The notes under the pieces: model-generated
The model's input: only the letters and a program-made list of their open reading frames with translations
Told to the model about the DNA's origin: nothing
Database searches by the model: none
Origin: JACZWZ01 sp964194935
GTDB lineage: Bacteria > Actinomycetota > Acidimicrobiia > Spongiisociales > UBA11373
Reading direction: 5' to 3'
DNA: 12,206 bases
NCBI GenBank assembly: GCA_964194935.1
Contig: CAXMOL010000140.1
Coordinates: 1 to 12,206, forward strand
Program-made: the position numbers and the translations under genes
In this document: positions 1 to 5,129 of the stretch, in pieces
Layout: each line of letters opens with the position of its first letter
Position numbering within the stretch: the stretch's first letter is position 1

Positions 1-67
1 CACATGCCGCTGTCATCAACAACAGCACCATTCCCAGGACCACGGTCCGTTTGGTCGATCTGGTCAT
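1..67 (-). CDS. Partial lipoprotein: N-terminal signal peptide only
   Basis: A reading frame starts with ATG at 67 and runs leftward off the window edge, so only 22 residues are visible. They have a basic N-region (MTRSTKR), a hydrophobic stretch (VVLGMVLLLM) and then TAAC, which resembles a lipobox with Cys22 as the lipidated residue. The -3 position is Thr rather than the usual Leu/Val/Ile, so the match is imperfect. The purine-rich GGAGGGAGAGGGAA immediately upstream of the ATG is a convincing ribosome binding site. The gene is divergent from the sigma-factor operon and shares the 68-290 intergenic region with it. The mature protein lies outside the window, so no function can be given. It could be an exported target of the neighbouring sigma factor, but that is inference from position only. 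Confidence 0.6.
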   Translation of the reverse strand, partial: MTRSTKRTVVLGMVLLLMTAAC

Positions 68-126
68 TTCCCTCTCCCTCCACGCTTTCAATTCCCAACA
101 ACAGATAGACGTAGAACGGGACTCGA

Positions 127-185
127 TGGGTGACACAGTCGGCAAGATTTCCGGCCGTCCGTCGAATGCACCTCGGTGTCACCCA
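127..185. repeat. 10-bp perfect inverted repeat in divergent promoter region
   Basis: TGGGTGACAC at 127-136 is matched exactly by its reverse complement GTGTCACCCA at 176-185, with 39 bases between them. The arm centres are 49 bases apart. TGACAC recurs a third time at 262-267. The element sits between the divergent lipoprotein and sigma-operon starts. It may be a pair of half-sites for a regulator that loops or binds cooperatively, or the base of a stem in a transcript. I do not recognise the motif. Confidence 0.5.
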
Positions 186-225
186 GAATTGCCTCCGAGT
201 CGTCTGTGTAGATGAGGCCGGTAGA

Positions 226-273
226 TTGAAAACAGATAAACCCGGCACCTGGTCATTTATCTGACACGTTCAG
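226..273. promoter_or_regulatory. 8-bp inverted repeat and possible promoter upstream of the sigma operon
   Basis: CAGATAAA at 233-240 and TTTATCTG at 256-263 are perfect reverse complements with 15 bases between them. Their centres are 23 bases apart, about two helical turns, as is common for dimeric regulators. A weak ECF-type promoter can be drawn across it: TGAAAAC at 227-233, then GGTCAT at 251-256. If real, the repeat would overlap both promoter elements and binding would repress. A further CTGA/TCAG pair lies at 261-273, and CAGATA also occurs at 102-107. The repeat is seen directly; the promoter is speculative. Confidence 0.4.
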
Positions 274-290
274 ATCGAGGGAGAAGTGAT

Positions 291-689
291 ATGGACTGGT
301 GGATTCTGGAGCTAATCACCATCGGCACCCTGGCCGCGACATTGCTGATCTTGGGACCGCTGATCAAGCGGTTCGGTCGCAGCTACGCAGCGGATGTGTT
401 TAGGGCCAACCCGAGAACCGGTAAGAGCTACATCGTCTTGATGGATGTGGCGTACTACCTCATCTTTACTGCGTTCATCCTCTTCACCGTCCACTTTGAG
501 CCGGACACCGGATGGGCCGACACCGTTGCAGCCGAGCAGCTCCGAGGCGAGACCGTCCGCTTCGGAGGCATGCTGATGCTGATGGGGGTCTTGCACGGCG
601 CCAATGTGGTCACCCTCCCAATCGTCGGCCGTTTGCTTGGATTGTCACGGCGCATGGAAGAAGACGCTGGTCCGCAAGAGCCCGCATGA
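291..689 (+). CDS. Three-helix membrane protein, stand-alone copy of the module in the third operon gene
   Basis: This 132-aa protein has three predicted membrane segments at about residues 5-25, 47-68 and 92-116, and a charged C-terminal tail. The ATG is preceded by GGGAGAAG with good spacing. Residues 1-71 align without gaps to residues 72-142 of the membrane protein encoded at 1282-2019, with roughly 45% identity by my count. Shared motifs include RFG, DVFR (Asp35), TG, LMDxAYYLIF (Asp52) and, later, LMGxLH (His102) followed by LPxVG. Its TGA stop overlaps the ATG of the sigma factor (ATGA at 686-689), which implies translational coupling. I do not recognise a named family. Lacking the cytoplasmic N-terminus of its paralog, it could be a sensor partner or a competitor in the sigma/anti-sigma system. 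That role is inferred only from paralogy and gene order. Confidence 0.85.
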   Translation: MDWWILELITIGTLAATLLILGPLIKRFGRSYAADVFRANPRTGKSYIVLMDVAYYLIFTAFILFTVHFEPDTGWADTVAAEQLRGETVRFGGMLMLMGVLHGANVVTLPIVGRLLGLSRRMEEDAGPQEPA

Positions 690-1282
690 CCGTCAGTTCA
701 TATTCCGGAGGCTTGAGGACGGTCTCGGCCCGTTGGTTTCTCATGGCCATCGAGCGGGCCCGAGACGTGGCCAAGGTCGTCGTCGGTATCGACCGCGACG
801 CACTCGTTGCCGACCTCTTCGAACAGGAGGGTGCCGCGCTGGTGCGCATGGCACGCCTCTTCACGGATGATCGCAATGCCGCCGAAGACTTGGTGCAGGA
901 GGCGTTCATCCGTCTGCACAAATCTGCTCATCGGATCCGAGGTCAGGAAAAGGCAGCGCCATACCTGCGGTCGATCGTCATCAACCTGGCGCGGGATCAC
1001 AACCGGCGCGGCCTGATGTCGCTGCGCCATCAAGAAGCAAACCCAATGGGGATGACTCCAGACGCCCCCGAAGACAGTCTCCTTCTCAGCGAACAGCAGT
1101 CACTACTGCTCGATGAGGTGCGCGACCTGTCTCCGCGACAACGCGACTGCCTTCTTCTCCGTTTCTATCTGGAGCTCTCGGAGCGAGAGATTGCCGATGT
1201 GCTCAGCATTTCAGCCAACTCGGTCAAGACTCACTGCCGCCGTGGATTGGCTTCCCTCCGTGACGCGCTCGGGGGTGAGTAA
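686..1282 (+). CDS. ECF-type (sigma-70 family) RNA polymerase sigma factor
   Basis: This 198-aa protein has the two-domain layout of extracytoplasmic-function sigma factors. Region 2 covers about residues 46-110 and includes AAEDLVQEAFIRL (65-77), the core-binding and -10-recognition helix, followed by YLRSIVINLARDHNRR. Region 4 covers about 140-192 with LSPRQRDCLLLRFYLELSE and the helix-turn-helix REIADVLSISANSVKTHCRR. It should direct RNA polymerase to a small set of promoters. I chose ATG 686 because it overlaps the preceding stop as ATGA. An in-frame ATG at 743 would give a 179-aa protein beginning just ahead of the conserved region and cannot be excluded, since the SD before 686 is weak. 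Its stop TAA shares one base with the next ATG (TAATG). Being wedged between two related membrane proteins suggests control by membrane sequestration. Confidence 0.93.
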   Translation: MTVSSYSGGLRTVSARWFLMAIERARDVAKVVVGIDRDALVADLFEQEGAALVRMARLFTDDRNAAEDLVQEAFIRLHKSAHRIRGQEKAAPYLRSIVINLARDHNRRGLMSLRHQEANPMGMTPDAPEDSLLLSEQQSLLLDEVRDLSPRQRDCLLLRFYLELSEREIADVLSISANSVKTHCRRGLASLRDALGGE

Positions 1283-2019
1283 TGACTCTCGAAGAGCGGC
1301 TGGCTGCCACATTCCGGACGGCCGATCAGTATCAGCCGAGCCCGGATCTCTTCGCAAAGGTCACCAAATCAATCGAAGAGGACGCGGCTCACAGCAGACG
1401 AATCCGCCGCATTGCGATCGCGATGGTGGCCTCCCTGAGCTTCATCGCCGCCTACCTCTACTTTGCGATCGACCGGGTAGATGGTGCTCTCGAGATGCCG
1501 TTCTGGACGCTCGAGGTGCTGGTAACCGGCACCATGATTGTTTTGGTTCTGGTGCTGGGCCCGGCCATTAGGCGGTTCGGGACCGCATTCGAGAGCGATG
1601 TCTTTCGCACCAATGCCGAGACCGGTCGCAACTTCTTGACGCTGATGGACGCGGCCTACTACCTGATCTTCGGTGCCTACACGGTCATGTCGCTGCGCTA
1701 CGCCCCCCCAGTCAACGTCCACGGCGCCGAGCATCTCCTGGAGTGGCTCACATGGGAATCCCACAGAGTTGCCGGCTTGTTCCTGCTGATGGGGGCGCTG
1801 CACGCCGTAACCCTCGTCGTTCTGCCCTTCGTCGGCTTGGTGTTCGCCGCCAACATGCGGCGCGCTCGCCGGGCGGAACTCGGTCAGGCACCCGCGGCAA
1901 ATCCTCTCAACGATCAGCTCGATCGTTGGATCACCATCGTCGTGTGGATTCTCGTTGGGCTTGGCCTCTTGCAGCTCCTGGGCCTGGTCCTTCCCCTCAT
2001 CGCTGGTCTCGGCGGTTGA
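1282..2019 (+). CDS. Membrane protein in the anti-sigma position, with an extra cytoplasmic N-terminus
   Basis: This 245-aa protein has a soluble basic/acidic N-terminus (about 1-43, containing the PSPDLFAKV motif) and then five likely membrane segments near residues 44-62, 75-95, 117-137, 163-190 and 217-243. N-termini with a PSPDLF-like motif occur in actinobacterial proteins encoded next to ECF sigma factors (recalled, not searched). The HxxxCxxC zinc motif of classical ZAS anti-sigma factors is absent. Residues 72-195 repeat the module of the 132-aa protein upstream, including DVFR (Asp106), LMDAAYYLIF (Asp123) and LMGALH (His174). The start shares one base with the sigma stop and GGGGGTGAG precedes it. 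I infer an anti-sigma factor whose N-terminus binds the sigma and whose membrane part senses a signal. A transport or redox protein is possible instead. Confidence 0.8.
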   Translation: MTLEERLAATFRTADQYQPSPDLFAKVTKSIEEDAAHSRRIRRIAIAMVASLSFIAAYLYFAIDRVDGALEMPFWTLEVLVTGTMIVLVLVLGPAIRRFGTAFESDVFRTNAETGRNFLTLMDAAYYLIFGAYTVMSLRYAPPVNVHGAEHLLEWLTWESHRVAGLFLLMGALHAVTLVVLPFVGLVFAANMRRARRAELGQAPAANPLNDQLDRWITIVVWILVGLGLLQLLGLVLPLIAGLGG

Positions 2020-2106
2020 CCGGTTCGATTTTCCATTCGGGAGAGAGCTGTCAGCCGCCAGTGGGTTGGGCTCGTCCACCAATCGGGGCTCGAAGGAAGG
2101 AACGAC

Positions 2107-2739
2107 ATGGGGCACACGAATGAGAAGCCCGAGCCCGCAACCGGCCTCGACGCCGTTATGCGGACGGTAGGCGCTGGCGCGGTTGCCGGAATGCTCGCCG
2201 GCTTTCTGTGGGGAGGTATCGGCGGTCGACTTGCGATGCGTCTCTTGTTCCTGACCTCTGGCGACCGAGTGCGGGGCCTGATTTCCGACGACGGATTCGA
2301 GATAGGAACGTTCAGCGGGGCCACCATCTTCCTGCTCATAGGTACAACCCTTATAGGAACCGTCGGCGGCGTGGCCTTTGGTCTACTGCGACGATTCCTG
2401 CGAGGTCAGCGCTGGATCGTGGTCCCGGCGGTCGCCCTCACCGCAGCCGTCGTTGGAGGCGGTGTGTTTGTGGAAGCCGAGGGAATCGATTTCCGCTTGC
2501 TAAAACCACTCTGGTTGGCGATCGGGCTGTTCGTGTTTCTTCCTGGAGCCTGGGGGTTGACCGTCGCACTCGCTACCGACCGCTTCATCGAGAAGGGCAA
2601 TCCGACGTTCAACCTCCAACCCTTAGGGTCAGGTGAACCGGCAAGCCGAGCCGCGTCTGCGGCGGCATGGGCGATCTTGGGCACCGTCTTCATTCTCGGT
2701 GCCATCGAATTATCCAGCGATGTCGCTCAGCTCACCTGA
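2107..2739 (+). CDS. Five-helix membrane protein of unknown function
   Basis: This 210-aa protein has hydrophobic segments near residues 22-48, 68-93, 102-122, 132-157 and 184-201. Notable features are a glycine-rich first helix ending in GGIGGRLAMRLL, a polar loop with TSGDRVRGLISDDGFEIG, and GNPTFNLQPLG before the last helix. I recall actinobacterial hypothetical proteins with a GGRLAMR motif and an NPxF loop, but I cannot name a family. ATG 2107 has a good SD (AAGGAAGG, six bases upstream). The gene follows the sigma-operon membrane protein after 87 bases on the same strand, so it may be the last operon gene or have its own promoter in that gap, where I see no clear one. It converges with the minus-strand gene ending at 2764. 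A role in the envelope response governed by the sigma factor is inference only. Confidence 0.8.
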   Translation: MGHTNEKPEPATGLDAVMRTVGAGAVAGMLAGFLWGGIGGRLAMRLLFLTSGDRVRGLISDDGFEIGTFSGATIFLLIGTTLIGTVGGVAFGLLRRFLRGQRWIVVPAVALTAAVVGGGVFVEAEGIDFRLLKPLWLAIGLFVFLPGAWGLTVALATDRFIEKGNPTFNLQPLGSGEPASRAASAAAWAILGTVFILGAIELSSDVAQLT

Positions 2740-2757
2740 CCAAGGGGTTGGTGTAGA

Positions 2758-2777
2758 CGATCGCTAGTGCGCGATCG
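2758..2777. terminator. Hairpin at the convergent gene junction
   Basis: CGATCGC at 2758-2764 and GCGATCG at 2771-2777 form a perfect 7-bp stem with a six-base loop, exactly where two convergent genes end. It overlaps the stop codon of the minus-strand gene. There is no T-run on either side, so intrinsic termination is uncertain. It could instead be a chance product of the abundant CGATCG word in this DNA. Confidence 0.3.
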
Positions 2778-3108
2778 CGAGTTCTCTGGCCAACCCGCCT
2801 CTGACAACCCCAAACACCAACACGACGAGGGCGAAGATCGGGGGTATGACCATCCAGAACCAAATCAGCGTCCCGGCAACACCAACCACGATGCCGGCGT
2901 TGGCGACGATCTTGGAGAGGCGGCCCGAACGAAGCCCCAACAGCCCACCAATGAAAGCAATAGATGCGACTCCCATTACCCCCACACCAAAGAACCGTTC
3001 CGCCCCGTTCGACCCGTCATCGACTCCGATGCCGACCGTCATGAACACCAGAAACAATCCGACGAGCATCGCTACCCCGGTGTTCCAGTTCCCTCTCACA
3101 GCTTCCAT
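2764..3108 (-). CDS. Small membrane protein of unknown function
   Basis: This 114-aa protein starts with ATG at 3108, with AAGGGGAG nine to sixteen bases upstream as SD. It is almost entirely membrane: hydrophobic stretches near residues 11-28, 40-60 and 69-102, the last probably forming two helices around WFWMVIPP. A short polar loop (DDGSNGAERF) separates the first two helices and RSGRLSK the next. The last residues (GGLARELAIAH) are polar. I recognise no family and no catalytic motif. It lies downstream of the helix-turn-helix gene on the same strand with a 158-base gap that contains a hairpin, so it is probably a separate transcription unit. The overlapping plus-strand reading frames are rich in Pro/Arg/Asn and look like shadows, whereas this frame has a coherent hydrophobic pattern and a good SD. 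Confidence 0.7.
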   Translation of the reverse strand: MEAVRGNWNTGVAMLVGLFLVFMTVGIGVDDGSNGAERFFGVGVMGVASIAFIGGLLGLRSGRLSKIVANAGIVVGVAGTLIWFWMVIPPIFALVVLVFGVVRGGLARELAIAH

Positions 3109-3233
3109 TGGACTCCCCTTCTAGAGCACTCATTCCTACAGATACAGACGAACAAATCGGGCAATCGGGTGACAGGTCGATGTCTCGGCTCAGGCCCACG
3201 TTCACCGGGGCTATCCCCGAAGTGTGTTCCTGG

Positions 3234-3261
3234 GTCGCCTGGAGCTTCAGAAAGAGGCGAC
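3234..3261 (-). terminator. Hairpin just downstream of the helix-turn-helix gene
   Basis: GTCGCCT at 3234-3240 pairs perfectly with AGGCGAC at 3255-3261, a 7-bp stem with a 14-base loop that begins five bases after the stop codon of the minus-strand gene ending at 3267. A second small stem, CGGGG/CCCCG at 3206-3219, lies further downstream. Neither is followed by a T-run, so they would be weak or Rho-assisted terminators, or mRNA-stabilising structures. Confidence 0.3.
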
Positions 3262-3266
3262 GCCGG

Positions 3267-4013
3267 TTACTCGTCTGATCGCTCGCCCGTTCCGAGATGG
3301 GTGAGCAAGTTCAGGCAAGCGTGCGCGGCGAGTTCTTGCCGCACATCATGGTTCTGCGCCGATTCGGTATCCCCACTGACATCGGCCAGATACGCCTCGC
3401 GAGCATTCTGGAATTCCGCATCGGTGTACCCCTCGTAACGCTCAATCGCCCTGTACCGGGAGGCAACAAGATCCACTATCCGACTGATCGAGAGGCTGCT
3501 GACGATCGCTTGGGATAGGTCCTCAAGTTGCTGCGCGTCGAAGGGCGCCCCTTTTGCGACGTCGGCGAGGACTCTGACTGCAGCGCGGCGATTGCTTCTG
3601 TCGGCGTCCGGGGCTGCGGCTTGTTCGACTGTTACTTCGGATGCCCGGCGGGCTGCCGACACTGATGGGACGGTGCGGCTCCGGTCGACCCACGATCCGA
3701 GGGCCTTGCGGACTTGGTCGACCTTGACATAGGTGTTGAAGTCGCTCCAGTTGAGCCAAATGAACACCGGGATGTTGTAGAGCGGTGCAAGCTTCGCCAT
3801 CGTCCGGCGTTTGGCCAGAAGGTTGAGAAGAAGGTCTCTCTGGGCAGGATGCCAGCGACCTTCGACCCCCTTGGCCTTGCCCTTGCCGACGATCGTGGCG
3901 TTGGCGATCAGACCTCGGCTGACCCAGTCGGTTAGCTGGCGATCGCTCAGCTTGTGTCCCGCTCGATGCGCTGCGTCGAGTAGGTCCCGACGGGTGAGTC
4001 CGCTTGCCGCCAT
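3267..4013 (-). CDS. MerR-like helix-turn-helix protein, probable transcription regulator
   Basis: This 248-aa protein begins with a region typical of MerR-type winged helices: LTRRDLLDAAHRAGHKLSDRQLTDWVSRGLI (residues 6-36), then a basic loop (GKGKAKGVEGRW) and HPAQRDLLLNLLAKRR (56-70), where MerR proteins have their wing and second recognition element. The centre (AKLAPLYNIPVFIWLNW, DFNTYVKVDQVRKAL) and the helical C-terminus match no effector domain I know. I chose ATG 4013, because GAAAGAAG lies just upstream at proper spacing; the GTG at 4031 in the same frame would place codons over that SD. The gene has a TAAAAT -10-like element at 4055-4060 flanked by a perfect palindrome, suggesting autoregulation. 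The DeoD gene upstream on the same strand is 271 bases away, so they are probably not one operon. The DNA-binding role is well supported; target and signal are unknown. Confidence 0.75.
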   Translation of the reverse strand: MAASGLTRRDLLDAAHRAGHKLSDRQLTDWVSRGLIANATIVGKGKAKGVEGRWHPAQRDLLLNLLAKRRTMAKLAPLYNIPVFIWLNWSDFNTYVKVDQVRKALGSWVDRSRTVPSVSAARRASEVTVEQAAAPDADRSNRRAAVRVLADVAKGAPFDAQQLEDLSQAIVSSLSISRIVDLVASRYRAIERYEGYTDAEFQNAREAYLADVSGDTESAQNHDVRQELAAHACLNLLTHLGTGERSDE

Positions 4014-4054
4014 CGATCCGCTTCTTTCCACACCGAGCTTCCGCTGCGACGTTC

Positions 4055-4091
4055 ATTTTACATCGCCAAAACCCTTGCTGTGATTGGCGAT
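4055..4091 (-). promoter_or_regulatory. Likely promoter and operator of the helix-turn-helix gene
   Basis: On the minus strand TAAAAT (4060-4055) resembles a -10 element about 42 bases before the ATG. Directly upstream of it lies a perfect 8-bp inverted repeat, ATCGCCAA at 4062-4069 and TTGGCGAT at 4084-4091, with centres 22 bases apart. No good -35 hexamer is found at 17-base spacing (TCACAG occupies the place), so the promoter may need an activator. A second, interleaved inverted pair is CCTTGC (4073-4078) and GCAAGG (4093-4098). The remainder of the 4014-4284 gap shows no gene that I can support. Confidence 0.45.
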
Positions 4092-4284
4092 TGCAAGGAA
4101 CAAGAAGAGACCACTGGTCAATGGACCGATGGCGATGACCAGCACCGACCTGTAGGGACGCTACTGCAACTTCGGATCTGACCGCGCTTCCCGAGTCGCC
4201 TCGAAGACTGAGGCGTCCGATCATCTGTCGGAAGTGGCGGGGCGGCTAGGCCCAGAACGCGCCGGTGTCAACGAGATCCGCGAA

Positions 4285-4995
4285 TCAGAGGGCTACTGCC
4301 GTCTCCAACGCGATCTCCATCATCGCCGAGAATGAACTCTGCCGTTCGTCCGAGGTCGTCGACTCGCCAGTGATGATGTGATCGCTCACCGTGCAGATTG
4401 CCAGCGCCTTGGCCCCGTGCTCGGCGGCGGCGCCGTAGATGCCGGCCGCCTCCATCTCGACGGCAAGGATCCCCATGCGCTCCAACAATTCGAAGCGGCT
4501 TTCCTCGGGGGTATAGAAGAGATCGGAGGTAAAGACATTGCCAACCTTCACCTCCGTACCAAGTGAGGCTGCCGTCTCGGCGGCAGTGTGCAGCAGATGC
4601 CAGTCGGCGGTTGCAGCGAAGTCGAGGCCTTCAAAACGGGTCCGATTGACGCCGGAGTCGGTAGAGGCACCCATGGCGAGGATCACGTCCTGCATTCCCA
4701 CGTCCCGATTGACCCCTCCACACGTGCCTACCCGGATGAGATTGGCGACCCCATACTCATTGATCAGTTCAGTCACATAGATGGACGCAGACGGCACACC
4801 CATACCCGTACCCATCGTGGAAATCCGAGTCCCCTTGTAGGTTCCGGTGAAACCGAACATGTTGCGGACTGCTGTGATCTGCTCGACATCTTCGAGGTAG
4901 GTCTCGGCGATGTGTTTGGCCCGGAGCGGATCTCCCGGTAGCAGCACGGTTTCGGCGAAGTCGCCCTTGTTTGCAGAGATATGGGGGGTGGGCAC
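4285..4995 (-). CDS. deoD: Purine nucleoside phosphorylase, DeoD type
   Basis: The enzyme cleaves purine (deoxy)ribonucleosides with phosphate to the free base and (deoxy)ribose-1-phosphate in the cytoplasmic purine salvage pathway; this family is hexameric. The protein (236 aa from GTG 4995) matches E. coli DeoD end to end from memory: PTPHISANKGDFAE at the N-terminus (His5), GDPLRAK (Arg25), Arg44, IRVGTCGG (Arg88, Thr91 where E. coli has Ser), the EMEAAGIYG ribose-site loop (180-188), and SDHI with catalytic Asp205, helped by Arg218. I chose GTG 4995 over the in-frame ATG at 5028: GAGGAG stands seven bases before the GTG, and this start reproduces the family's usual N-terminus, while the ATG has no clear SD and adds eleven residues. 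It is divergent from the DUF4389 gene and followed by no nucleoside-catabolism partner here. Confidence 0.96.
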   Translation of the reverse strand: MPTPHISANKGDFAETVLLPGDPLRAKHIAETYLEDVEQITAVRNMFGFTGTYKGTRISTMGTGMGVPSASIYVTELINEYGVANLIRVGTCGGVNRDVGMQDVILAMGASTDSGVNRTRFEGLDFAATADWHLLHTAAETAASLGTEVKVGNVFTSDLFYTPEESRFELLERMGILAVEMEAAGIYGAAAEHGAKALAICTVSDHIITGESTTSDERQSSFSAMMEIALETAVAL

Positions 4996-5002
4996 CGAAT
5001 GT

Positions 5003-5008
5003 CTCCTC
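5003..5008 (-). promoter_or_regulatory. Ribosome binding site that decides the deoD start
   Basis: Read on the minus strand this is GAGGAG, seven bases before GTG 4995. It lies inside the longer open frame that begins at ATG 5028. Together with the family-typical PTPH N-terminus it supports the GTG start. Confidence 0.7.
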
Positions 5009-5129
5009 GGCTCGATTACCGACGCCATGAGGGTAAGACGAAGCCGTGCGGCCCCAAAACCATCGCCACCCGCTGACGCATGGCGGCCATCAGGTTCGAT
5101 AGTGTCAAGCGCCTGACGATTGGAGGATC

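Noticed and set aside
68..290. Possible CRISPR or tandem-repeat array in the repeat-rich intergenic region
   Set aside because: The repeats are inverted pairs with unequal spacing and occur only once or twice; no direct repeat-spacer pattern exists.
1369..2115. 248-aa minus-strand reading frame opposite the anti-sigma-like gene
   Set aside because: It has a polar, Gln/Glu/His-rich composition with no motif and lies antisense to a well-supported membrane protein; typical of a shadow frame in high-GC DNA.
2767..3438. 223-aa plus-strand reading frame
   Set aside because: It is rich in Pro/Asn/Arg without hydrophobic core pattern and covers two minus-strand genes that have SD sequences and coherent domains.
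4014..4031. Upstream GTG start for the MerR-like gene at 4031
   Set aside because: The GAAAGAAG element in this stretch fits as the ribosome binding site of ATG 4013.
3523..4224. 233-aa minus-strand frame starting in the gap upstream of the MerR-like gene
   Set aside because: It is in another frame of the MerR-like gene with Arg/Ser/Pro-rich composition; the helix-turn-helix frame is clearly the coding one.
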